The position numbers were made by a program, and so were the translations under genes. The notes under the pieces were generated by a model that did no database searches, was not told the DNA's origin, and saw only the letters and a list, made by a program, of their open reading frames with translations. Below are positions 8,229 through 15,688 of a stretch of 64,000 bases of DNA, one piece after another. This stretch comes from Cohaesibacter sp. ES.047 (GTDB taxonomy: Bacteria; Pseudomonadota; Alphaproteobacteria; Rhizobiales; Cohaesibacteraceae). The stretch is from positions 3,984,001 through 4,048,000 of the forward strand of contig NZ_LT907844.1 of the NCBI RefSeq assembly GCF_900215505.1, in the 5' to 3' direction. Positions within the stretch are counted from its first letter, which is position 1. Every line of letters starts with the position of its first letter.

Positions 8229-9109
8229 TGGCACAGGTATCACCCCAAAACGAAGGCTTCCGGCTTCTCTCGCGCTATCTTGTTCTGGCGCTGGTTGCGG
8301 CAATCTTTCTCTTTCCGCTCATCTTCATGATGGTGTCATCCCTCAAACCGGATGCCCAATTGCTGTCGGACACAAGCTCATTCAGAGCCTTCCTGCCCGT
8401 TGGGGATGTGAGTTTGGAGAATTACTTCGCCGCCTTTGAAAGAGCGCCCATTGGACGCTTCATGCTCAACTCGGTGTTTGTCACCATCACAACCGTCGTC
8501 CTTTCGATTGCCATCTGTTCGATTGCGGCCTTCTCCTTCGTTTTCCTCGAGTGGACCGGTCGAAACATTCTGCTTTCGGTCATTCTGGCGACATTGATCA
8601 TTCCATTTGAAACGATTGCTGTGCCGCTCCTGCTGCTGGTTTCTCGCTTGCCGTGGTTGGGGCTTGAAGGCATGGAATGGGGCTGGCTGAATACCTATCG
8701 GGTCCAAATCATTCCATGGGTTGTTGACGCCCTGACGGTGTTCCTTTTCGTGCAGTATTTCAAGGATCTGCCGCGCGAACTCATCGAAGCGGCCAGAGCC
8801 GAAGGCGCCAGTTGGTTGCAGATCTACCGCCGCGTCGTGATGCCGCTTTCTGGCCCGGTGCTGGCGACTGCCGCCATCCTCAAATCGCTCAAGATGTACA
8901 ATGAACAATATCTCTGGCCGCTGATCGTGGTGCAGGACGAATCACACCGCCCCATCATGGTGGGTCTGGGGTATTTCTTCCAGCTTGATGTTGCATGGGG
9001 AGAATTGATGGCCTACCTCACCCTCATTTCCATCCCCGTCCTGCTTTTCTACCTGATCATGCAACGGGCATTCATCGCCTCCATCGCTTCCACTGGGGTT
9101 AAAGGTTGA
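8228..9109 (+). CDS. CUT1 sugar ABC transporter permease, MalG-like
   Basis: A 293-residue inner-membrane permease with six predicted helices. The EAA motif ELIEAARAEGASWLQIYRRV precedes the last two helices and is the contact for the MalK-type ATPase. The N-terminal region (FPLIFMMVSSLKPDAQL) is typical of MalG-like proteins. It forms a heterodimer with the preceding permease. The start codon shares its first base with the upstream stop (TAATG), and only seven bases separate its stop from the glycosidase gene. Confidence 0.93.
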   Translation: MAQVSPQNEGFRLLSRYLVLALVAAIFLFPLIFMMVSSLKPDAQLLSDTSSFRAFLPVGDVSLENYFAAFERAPIGRFMLNSVFVTITTVVLSIAICSIAAFSFVFLEWTGRNILLSVILATLIIPFETIAVPLLLLVSRLPWLGLEGMEWGWLNTYRVQIIPWVVDALTVFLFVQYFKDLPRELIEAARAEGASWLQIYRRVVMPLSGPVLATAAILKSLKMYNEQYLWPLIVVQDESHRPIMVGLGYFFQLDVAWGELMAYLTLISIPVLLFYLIMQRAFIASIASTGVKG

Positions 9110-9116
9110 AAATACA

Positions 9117-10115
9117 ATGACAATTGAACTCGAAAACCAATGGATCTGGGACAGCTGGTACGCCCATGACGGCGAGCGCTGGCATGGATATTTTCTCAAG
9201 GCAGACAAGTCTTTGGGGGATCCTGATCTCAGGCACTGGAACGTCAGTCAGGGTCATGCCACCAGCACCGACCTGATCAACTGGACCCATCTGGGGACAT
9301 GCCTGAAGCCATCTGAAGGCCCGGCCTTTGATGACAAGACCACTTGGACAGGATCCGTGCTTCAGGGCCCGGACGGGACATGGCATCTTTTCTATACCGG
9401 TGCGTCCAAGGGCGACGGTGCCATGTATCAAAGGATCGGCCACGCCGTCTCTGACGACATGCACAATTGGCAGCGGGTAGGGGATGGGCTATGCCTTGAC
9501 CTCACCGGCCCCAATGCCGTGCACTATGAAGCCGACCACGCGGTCGGCCACTGGCACGATCGTGCCATGCGTGACCCCTGGGTCATGGCTGATCCGGACG
9601 GCAATGGCTGGTTGATGTTCTTCACCGCCAGAGCGCCCGGTATCGAAGAGGCCAATGCGGCCGGCGCTATCGGCTTTGCAACATCGTCAGACCTGATGAA
9701 CTGGTCCCTTCAGCCGCCCGTGTTCGTCGGTGGGTTCGGGCAGCTTGAGGTGCCACAAGTCTTCAAGGTTGGCGATAAATGGTACTGCCTCTTTTGCACC
9801 GCCGCCGAACATTGGTCCAAACAGCGGATCGCGGAAGCCGGCGTCCCGCCAGTGACTGGCAATCACTATCTCATCGCCGATGACCCGCGCGGCCCATGGA
9901 CGATCGCGCCGGGCTTTCTGGATGGCGCCTTGCCCTGCCGCCGGTATGCAGGCCGGATTCTGAAGACCGAAGCCGGGCTGGTCATCATGGGCTTTGACGA
10001 CAACGGCAAAGAGAATTTCGTCGGTAAGGTGCGAGATCCCGAGCCGGTCGAAGTCGACGATCATGGGTATCTGCATGTCGCTGATAGCAGCGGGGAAGGG
10101 GGACGCAATGGGTGA
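9117..10115 (+). CDS. Clan GH-J-like glycoside hydrolase (GH32/GH68-type five-blade propeller)
   Basis: A 332-residue cytoplasmic protein with no signal peptide. Three motifs in order fit clan GH-J: an N-terminal IWDSWYAHDG with the likely nucleophile Asp, MRDPWVMADPDG matching the RDP transition-state motif (about residue 152), and LEVPQVF with the likely acid/base Glu (about residue 208). Repeated blade signatures such as WHLFYTG and GWLMFFTA support a beta-propeller. It would cleave the sugar after uptake by the surrounding transporter. A beta-fructoside such as sucrose or a short fructan is the natural guess, but the first motif is not the classical WMNDPNG, so specificity is open. Confidence 0.8.
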   Translation: MTIELENQWIWDSWYAHDGERWHGYFLKADKSLGDPDLRHWNVSQGHATSTDLINWTHLGTCLKPSEGPAFDDKTTWTGSVLQGPDGTWHLFYTGASKGDGAMYQRIGHAVSDDMHNWQRVGDGLCLDLTGPNAVHYEADHAVGHWHDRAMRDPWVMADPDGNGWLMFFTARAPGIEEANAAGAIGFATSSDLMNWSLQPPVFVGGFGQLEVPQVFKVGDKWYCLFCTAAEHWSKQRIAEAGVPPVTGNHYLIADDPRGPWTIAPGFLDGALPCRRYAGRILKTEAGLVIMGFDDNGKENFVGKVRDPEPVEVDDHGYLHVADSSGEGGRNG

Positions 10116-11178
10116 CGTCATTCTCAAACAAGTGCGCAAGAACTTTGGCAAGGCGCACGTCATCAAGGGTGTCGACATCACCATCGAAGACGGCGAGTTC
10201 GTTGTCTTTGTTGGCCCGTCAGGCTGTGGCAAATCCACCTTGCTGCGCATGATTGCAGGCCTTGAGGACATCACAGACGGCACGCTGGAAATTGGCGGCA
10301 AAGTCGTCAACGACATCCAGCCAAAGGAACGCGGCATTGCGATGGTCTTCCAGAGCTATGCCATCTTCCCGCACATGACCGTGCGTGAGAATATGGCCTT
10401 CGGCCTGACGATCTCCGGCGCTTCCAAGGAAGAAAAAGAGGCCAAGGTGCAGGAAGCTGCCCGTATACTTCAAATGGAAGATCTGCTCGACCGCAAACCG
10501 AGCCAGCTGTCCGGTGGCCAACGCCAGAGGGTGGCCATTGGTCGAGCGATCACGCGCAAACCTGCGGTCTTCCTGTTCGATGAACCGCTGTCCAACCTCG
10601 ACGCTGCCCTTCGCATGGACATGCGTATGGAAATCGGCCAACTGCACAATCAGCTGAAAACGACCATGATCTATGTGACCCATGATCAGGTCGAGGCCAT
10701 GACCCTTGCTGACAAGATTGTCGTTCTCAAGGATGGCAAGGTGATGCAGGTGGGTAAGCCGATGGAGCTTTACCACGAGCCTGCCAACAAGTTCGTTGCC
10801 GGCTTCCTTGGCGCCCCATCCATGAACTTCCTCGATGTAGACATCACGGATCTGAGCGATGAGCACGCAACGGTCAGCAACGAGGCCCTTGAGCAGACCA
10901 AGGTCAAGACGAAAGGGCGGTCATTCTCGAAAGGCGACAAGGCCGTGCTCGGTGTCCGGCCGCAATATCTCAAAATGGCCCCGGCTGGCTCGGGCATGTT
11001 GCACGGAACAGTCACCCTGTCTGAAAGACTTGGCACCGAAACCGTGGTCGATATAGCCCTTAAAAGCGGCGGCAAGGTCATCGCATCTTTTGACGAAGAC
11101 CTGATTGTCAATCCCGGTGAGCCCCTCGACCTGATCTTCGATCCAGAGCAGGCTCATCTGTTTACCGCCGACGAGTGA
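10108..11178 (+). CDS. CUT1 sugar ABC transporter ATPase, MalK/UgpC-like
   Basis: ATG 10108 is chosen: a GGGGAAGGGGG ribosome site precedes it and the protein then begins MGDVILKQVRKNFG, as in the family. In 356 residues it has Walker A GPSGCGKST (about 37), the Q-loop, signature LSGGQRQRVAIGR (about 135), Walker B VFLFDEPLSNLD (about 155), the His switch (VTHDQVEA) and C-terminal TOBE/regulatory domains (VLGVRPQYLKM). It powers the two permeases of the operon. It overlaps the glycosidase stop by eight bases and is the last gene before a hairpin. Confidence 0.94.
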   Translation: MGDVILKQVRKNFGKAHVIKGVDITIEDGEFVVFVGPSGCGKSTLLRMIAGLEDITDGTLEIGGKVVNDIQPKERGIAMVFQSYAIFPHMTVRENMAFGLTISGASKEEKEAKVQEAARILQMEDLLDRKPSQLSGGQRQRVAIGRAITRKPAVFLFDEPLSNLDAALRMDMRMEIGQLHNQLKTTMIYVTHDQVEAMTLADKIVVLKDGKVMQVGKPMELYHEPANKFVAGFLGAPSMNFLDVDITDLSDEHATVSNEALEQTKVKTKGRSFSKGDKAVLGVRPQYLKMAPAGSGMLHGTVTLSERLGTETVVDIALKSGGKVIASFDEDLIVNPGEPLDLIFDPEQAHLFTADE

Positions 11179-11216
11179 GCGGTAACCAGCAAGCGTCAAG
11201 CTCCGTTAACAAGACC

Positions 11217-11247
11217 CGCCTCAGCAAGCCCAAACCTTGCTGAGGCG
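11217..11247. terminator. Bidirectional hairpin between convergent genes
   Basis: A 12-pair perfect stem (CGCCTCAGCAAG with its complement) and a seven-base loop lie 38 bases after the ATPase stop. The same hairpin contains the last codons and stop of the minus-strand gene ending at 11221. No long T-run is seen on either strand. It is well placed to separate two convergent transcripts. Confidence 0.55.
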
Positions 11248-11397
11248 CAAACGCTTATGGGAAAAACAAAGCGACTTCAGCTGATACTTGATCAGCGCGG
11301 CAATCACCAGAATGCCGATGATAAGAACAAGCCACATGACGATTCCGCCGAAGCCGAAGCCGAATCCCATGCCAAACCCCATCCCATTTCCGTGCAT
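11221..11397 (-). CDS. Small Met/Gly/Phe-rich single-span membrane protein
   Basis: A 58-residue product. ATG at 11397 has AAGGA eight bases upstream; a TTG six codons earlier is less likely. The N-terminus is an alternating Gly-Phe-Met stretch (GMGFGMGFGFGFGG), followed by one membrane helix (IVMWLVLIIGILVIAALI) and a short basic tail. Met- and His-containing N-termini of this kind occur in small proteins near copper genes, and a CueR-type regulator lies 400 bases away, so a copper link is possible. No family was recognised. Its last codons lie in the shared hairpin. Confidence 0.6.
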   Translation of the reverse strand: MHGNGMGFGMGFGFGFGGIVMWLVLIIGILVIAALIKYQLKSLCFSHKRLRLSKVWAC

Positions 11398-11577
11398 CTT
11401 TTTTGATCCTTTCAATTTGCCCTTAAAAATGCCACCAAACAGCCCCCAACAACCGCGACACAGAGATGCAGATTATGCCTGCGCCAGTGACCTCTAGAGA
11501 GCGTTTGGCCTGATCCTCGTGCTTCGCGTGCCGGGTGGCTCATTCCGGCTTGAGACAAAAGTTATCAGCTTTGCACC

Positions 11578-11608
11578 TTGACCTTCCTGCTATGGCAACC
11601 TTTATCTT
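11578..11608 (+). promoter_or_regulatory. MerR-type promoter with 19-base spacer
   Basis: TTGACC (11578-11583) and TATCTT (11603-11608) are separated by 19 bases, the over-long spacing characteristic of promoters activated by MerR-family regulators by untwisting. The spacer reads TTCCTGCTATGGCAACCTT, with only an imperfect dyad, so the operator assignment is weaker than the spacing. It lies just upstream of the 58-residue gene and the CueR-like gene and would make the unit self-activated by metal. Confidence 0.55.
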
Positions 11609-11632
11609 AAGGAGGAAACAAGAGAGGTTGGC

Positions 11633-11809
11633 ATGGCCGATTTGGATCAGCCCGGGCTTGATCTGGGTACAAAAGAGCTCAAGGAATTAAAGACGAAGGA
11701 GACCTTGCCAGCTCTGCTGGCCAAGGCCGAGTCCCTTGGTTTTTCGGATCAGGAAATCAAAAGGCTCAAAGCCATGTATGCCTCACACATCGATCGAGAG
11801 ATGAAATGA
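11633..11809 (+). CDS. Small hypothetical protein co-encoded with CueR-like regulator
   Basis: A 58-residue gene with ribosome site GAGAGG five bases before ATG. The predicted product begins MADLDQPGLDLGTKELKE and is a charged, helical, soluble protein without cysteine, histidine motifs or membrane segments apart from one His near the end. Its TGA overlaps the ATG of the MerR-family gene (ATGA), indicating translational coupling. It stands first after the 19-base-spacer promoter. No family was recognised. The strong ribosome site, coupling and position make it likely real. Confidence 0.65.
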   Translation: MADLDQPGLDLGTKELKELKTKETLPALLAKAESLGFSDQEIKRLKAMYASHIDREMK

Positions 11810-12267
11810 ATATCGGGCAGGTTGCACACAAAACGGAATTGCCCGCCAAGACGATCCGCTATTACGAGGAGATCGATCTTGTATCGCCAGTCCGGGCGGA
11901 GAACGGCTATCGGACCTACTCGGATCAGGATATCCATCGACTGATTTTCCTCAAGCGATCCCGCAGTCTGGGCTTCAGCATTGATGAATGCCGTGTGCTG
12001 TTGTCGCTCTACGACGATGAGCACCGCGCCAGCGCTGACGTCAAAGTGATTGCTCAAGCCAAGATTTCCCAGATCGACCAGAAAATAGCCGAGCTTCAAT
12101 CACTCAAATCGACCTTGTCCGAACTGGTCGCGCACTGTCATGGTGACAACATGCCCGACTGCCCCATTCTTGACGGTCTTTCCAGCGACACTGAAGATTG
12201 GTCAAACCGAAACACCACTCAAACAGGGTGTTGCGAAAGGGAGAAAGAACATGAGCTACACGATTGA
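11806..12267 (+). CDS. cueR: MerR-family Cu(I)-responsive regulator, CueR/HmrR-type
   Basis: A 153-residue MerR-family activator. The winged helix-turn-helix (IGQVAHKTELPAKTIRYYEEIDLV) is followed by a dimerisation helix. The metal loop CHGDNMPDCPIL places Cys111 and Cys119 eight residues apart, as in CueR, and a Ser at residue 76 matches the CueR-type Ser that excludes divalent ions. It should sense Cu(I), Ag(I) or Au(I). The C-terminal tail (GCCEREKEHELHD) is longer than usual and adds two more Cys. The next gene starts inside its last 17 bases. Confidence 0.88.
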   Translation: MNIGQVAHKTELPAKTIRYYEEIDLVSPVRAENGYRTYSDQDIHRLIFLKRSRSLGFSIDECRVLLSLYDDEHRASADVKVIAQAKISQIDQKIAELQSLKSTLSELVAHCHGDNMPDCPILDGLSSDTEDWSNRNTTQTGCCEREKEHELHD

Positions 12268-12637
12268 TCGCATGCTTGAAGGAGTTAAAATCGAGGAAGC
12301 GGAAGCCCGCACCCGTGAAGCTCTTTCTGCAAAGGGCTTTGGCGTTCTGACGGAAATCGACGTCAAGGCAACCTTGAAAAAGAAGATCGATGAAGACGTC
12401 GCTCCCTACAAGATTCTTGGCGCCTGCAATCCGGCCCTGGCTCATAAAGCCATGATGGCCGAGCCGAAGATCGGCGTGATGTTGCCCTGCAATGTCATCT
12501 TGAGAGAGTTGGAAAACGGAACGGAAGTCAATGCGGTAGACCCGATCGCATCCATGAGCGCCGTCGACAATCCGGCCCTGATCGAAGTTGCAACCGAAGT
12601 GCAGCAGCTTTTGAGCGACGTTGTGGCCAAAATTTAG
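12251..12637 (+). CDS. DUF302 domain protein
   Basis: A 128-residue protein of the DUF302 family: residues about 15-100 include GFGVLTEIDVKATLKKK and YKILGACNPALAHKAM, the two conserved blocks, and the CN-containing LPCNVIL strand. ATG 12251 follows GGGAGAAAGAAC inside the end of the cueR-type gene, so the two are co-translated. DUF302 proteins are small, probably dimeric and of unsettled function, often found near metal or redox genes. Here the CueR partner suggests a role in copper stress; this is inference from context. Confidence 0.87.
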   Translation: MSYTIDRMLEGVKIEEAEARTREALSAKGFGVLTEIDVKATLKKKIDEDVAPYKILGACNPALAHKAMMAEPKIGVMLPCNVILRELENGTEVNAVDPIASMSAVDNPALIEVATEVQQLLSDVVAKI

Positions 12638-12783
12638 GCCAGAACACATCCATTCCCCACATCGCATGAAATTCGAGTGAGCAACGAAACAGGAGCGACC
12701 TTTGTTCATTTGATGCGCAACACTCTGGCTTTCATGCAAGCCATGTACTGTGTGTTGCGCATCCGCTTCTCGTTGAATAGGTA

Positions 12784-13200
12784 TTAGCCGCGCACGAGAA
12801 AGATCGATGCATCCGTGTGGCTGGCGAGATGTCCTCCATGAGAGGGCCAGATCGCATCCGAGAAGTTGGGGACATGGGTCGCCATGACGACCAGATCTGC
12901 CGAAATCTCTTTTGCGGCTTCAAGCAGCTTCTTGTCGATATCGATGCTGGGATCATTGGCGACGATCATGTGCGTCGTCGCCTTGATGCCATGCGCCTTG
13001 GTTTGAGAAGCCGCAAAAGCGTCCAGCTTGTCGCCATACTCTTTTGGAGTGTGCCCCAGTGCGCCCGGTTCCGGTCCGGTTATTCCCACATAGATCACGT
13101 CTGCTTCGTCTTTTTTTGCCATGTCGGCAGCGATGGTCAACGCCTTGTCCAATTTGGCTACATGACGCAAATCCACCGGAACCATGATCGTTTTGAACAT
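12784..13200 (-). CDS. Universal stress protein, UspA family
   Basis: A 138-residue single-domain Usp (MFKTIMVPVDL at the first strand, ADLVVMATHVPN near the fourth). The ATP-binding signature G-2x-G-9x-G-S/T is not present: the region reads WPSHGGHLASHTDASIFLVRG, so it may bind nucleotide poorly or differently. It is transcribed towards the DUF302 gene, with about 150 bases between the two stops that hold no clear gene. Usp proteins are cytoplasmic and rise under starvation or stress. Confidence 0.9.
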   Translation of the reverse strand: MFKTIMVPVDLRHVAKLDKALTIAADMAKKDEADVIYVGITGPEPGALGHTPKEYGDKLDAFAASQTKAHGIKATTHMIVANDPSIDIDKKLLEAAKEISADLVVMATHVPNFSDAIWPSHGGHLASHTDASIFLVRG

Positions 13201-13377
13201 TGTCTCTACCTCACGTTTCCAAAGGATGTCTGCTAGAATTCATATTAACAGAAATGCGAAAAAACCGAAATGGTTCAATGTATTTAGGCAAAAATTTCTG
13301 ATCCACTACGGAGCCGTCAGTGGACGAATTCAAGCACACTTATCCATGAGACCAAGGCAGAAATCTGCGCTATTCAA

Positions 13378-14181
13378 TCAGATGTCGCCCATAAATTCGG
13401 CATAGATCGCCGAGGCAATGTCTTCGACAATGGATCGTTGGTTCGATGTCAGATCAGGCTGTGATCGTTTCACAGCAGAAAGCTTTTTACGATGGTTCTC
13501 TGTAACCCAAGCAGTTTGCGGCATCTCAGGAACATACTGGCTTTCCCAAAGACGGCTTTCATCGACCTCTATGTCGTCGGAAATTTCCTTGAATTTAGAC
13601 TTGTATGCACCGGTAAAAAAGTCATCGTAATGGATCAGAACCGTTTGATCTGGCTTGGTTGACACCAGTTCCTTGGTAAACAGCAACCTGTTGGCATATT
13701 CGGTCGAACGATGAGCAACAAACTCATCGGTTATCTCAACACCGAGTTTTTTGTCGACAGACAAATAGGAAGCGATCGTCTCGAAGGGATCTCTGACAGT
13801 TACAACCAGCTTGGCCCGCGGTATGAATTCATGGATCCATTTGAAGGTGCCAAGCATCATCGGATCTTTAAATGCCAGGAATTGTGGTGATCCCAAGTTG
13901 AGCCAGACATTGAATACAAAGGATGAGATCTGCTCGCGCGCCAAGTCAGAGAACCCATCAATGGATCCAAAAAGGCCCTCCGTGTGAACCGGGTTGTTTA
14001 CGGCGGCCTCTATATTATCGAGCATTCCGGTCAAATAGGAACATTCGGCGATATAGTCATTTACATTCGGCGATGTACACAGCATCCCATGGCAAACGGT
14101 CGTGCCACTTCTCGGACTACCGGAGACAAAGATTGGCGTGAAGTTACCTGATAACTCGGCAGTGTTGCTAATGCTTCGCAT
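13378..14181 (-). CDS. Sulfotransferase family protein
   Basis: A 267-residue PAPS-dependent sulfotransferase-like protein. The 5'-phosphosulfate loop PRSGTT is at about residue 21 and the 3'-phosphate strand VTVRDPFETIASYLS at about residue 120. The start is uncertain: ATG 14181 puts the loop at the normal distance from the N-terminus, and GTG 14286 would add 35 residues; neither has a clear ribosome site. The gene and its flanks look more AT-rich than their neighbours, which hints at transfer. The acceptor could be a carbohydrate or small molecule; it stands alone. Confidence 0.82.
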   Translation of the reverse strand: MRSISNTAELSGNFTPIFVSGSPRSGTTVCHGMLCTSPNVNDYIAECSYLTGMLDNIEAAVNNPVHTEGLFGSIDGFSDLAREQISSFVFNVWLNLGSPQFLAFKDPMMLGTFKWIHEFIPRAKLVVTVRDPFETIASYLSVDKKLGVEITDEFVAHRSTEYANRLLFTKELVSTKPDQTVLIHYDDFFTGAYKSKFKEISDDIEVDESRLWESQYVPEMPQTAWVTENHRKKLSAVKRSQPDLTSNQRSIVEDIASAIYAEFMGDI

Positions 14182-14482
14182 GATTTCAGAGCCTGTTGGG
14201 TTGGCCGTTACCGGAGATTTGGTGCCGCATAGAAAAATAAACCATGCATGAGCCTGATTTGCCTTAACAAGCCCATCACCTAGCACTGCATCGTAGTTCT
14301 ATATCAATCCACGGTCGTACAAACAATCCAAAACTGCGTACCATATTTTGCATAACGAATGACAAAAAGAAGGGCTATTCTGAACACCCCCAACAGCAAC
14401 AAGCAGCATTACCCGGCGCCGAACCTGTCGGCAAAAAAGCAGATCAGAGTCCCCCTGAAACTTCATACCATACAGGCGGGAA

Positions 14483-15388
14483 TCAGCCTTTTTGAATGGC
14501 TCTATATTGAACAGGTGAGCAATTGTGGATGTGCCTGAAACGCCGAGAGAAATAGAGCGAATCCTCAAAGGCGAGCACCGAAGCGATGGCCTTGACTGGC
14601 ATGTTGGTCGTGTCGAGAAGAAAACAGGCGCGCTGCATTTTTAGTCGCATGAAATAGTCAAGCGGCGCAAAGCCGGTTCGTTTCTTGAAGACAAAGGCAA
14701 AATGCGACTTGGACATGTTCGCAGTCTGCGCGAGCTCTTCGAGCGACAATTTGCGATCAAGTGCCTGATGCATGACTTCTATGACATCCTTGATCCGTGT
14801 GCTATGGCCATCTTCCCCATCCTGCAAACGATGCCGCATGGCAATGAGATGGGCCGCCAATTGATGGCACGCTGTGGAAGCCGACTGAAGGCTTTCTTCG
14901 GAATAGTCTCTGTTCAATAGATGCCAGATGCGCTCGAACAGCGACGGCAGGGCAGGGTCGTGACCAGGGTAGAGCGTGGCGCCCGTTTCTCCCAACTCCA
15001 GAAGGCGCAAGAGGGTTTTGGTCTTCCTTCCAGCCAGATGAATCCAGTAGATAGTCCAGGGATCATATTGGTGTGCCCCATACATGTGAGGCGCATTGGG
15101 TGGCACCACCAGCACCTGTCCCGATTCAATCCGAAAGTCGTTGCCCGCAATCTGCGCCCAACCCTCACCAGCAAAGCAATAGATGAGGATCAACTGGGCT
15201 GATCCTTTTGGCCTGTCCACAAAGTGTGACTCTGCTGAAGGGTAATACCCCACATCGCTTGGAACCATGTCCAACAGCGGATCGCCGGCAAGCCAGGATG
15301 ATACAACGGATCTGGGCAGAACCGCTGAACGCTGACCGGGGAAGCCGTCACGGATCTGCGGTTGTCCATGCAATAAAAGCCGATCCAT
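14483..15388 (-). CDS. AraC-family transcriptional regulator
   Basis: A 301-residue sugar-type AraC regulator. The N-terminal half is a cupin-like AraC_binding domain (GWAQIAGNDFRIESGQVLVV and PPNAPHMYGAHQ). The C-terminal 100 residues hold two helix-turn-helices (LSLEELAQTANMSKSHFAFV and the conserved FEDSLYFSRRF). AAGGA precedes the ATG. It is divergent from the DUF5107 gene and the CUT2 transporter operon across a 300-base gap, so it very likely controls them in response to the transported pentose or hexose. Confidence 0.92.
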   Translation of the reverse strand: MDRLLLHGQPQIRDGFPGQRSAVLPRSVVSSWLAGDPLLDMVPSDVGYYPSAESHFVDRPKGSAQLILIYCFAGEGWAQIAGNDFRIESGQVLVVPPNAPHMYGAHQYDPWTIYWIHLAGRKTKTLLRLLELGETGATLYPGHDPALPSLFERIWHLLNRDYSEESLQSASTACHQLAAHLIAMRHRLQDGEDGHSTRIKDVIEVMHQALDRKLSLEELAQTANMSKSHFAFVFKKRTGFAPLDYFMRLKMQRACFLLDTTNMPVKAIASVLAFEDSLYFSRRFRHIHNCSPVQYRAIQKG

Positions 15389-15688
15389 CCCTTGTCCTTT
15401 CTGGACTTTCCCGCTGTTTTTTTCATTCGCGAAAACGTCCTCTTATACAGAAGTATAAACCGGACAATAATCCATAGCAAGAAGCTGAGCATCAACGTAT
15501 CGCTCGCAAATTTGAGCATATCAAACAGACAGGTTCGAAGGATGATTGGCCGACTTCCGCAATAGATCAGAATATAATCCATAGGGTTCAGGAAATATGC
15601 CATTCAAATCCGCATCTTTTCGAGCAACAGTAAAGGTGGAGGATGTCTCCAGCCTTGAGGATAAACGGCTGTCGAGACAAAAGCAGCA
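15389..15688. promoter_or_regulatory. Divergent control region of the AraC gene and CUT2 sugar operon
   Basis: This 300-base gap has no convincing gene. It holds two copies of ATAATCCATAG on the same strand (15467-15477 and 15574-15584), 107 bases apart, which are candidate AraC half-sites able to form a loop. A small inverted repeat TTATAC-AGAA-GTATAA is at about 15443-15458. No clear sigma-70 -35/-10 pair was found for either direction. Confidence 0.35.
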
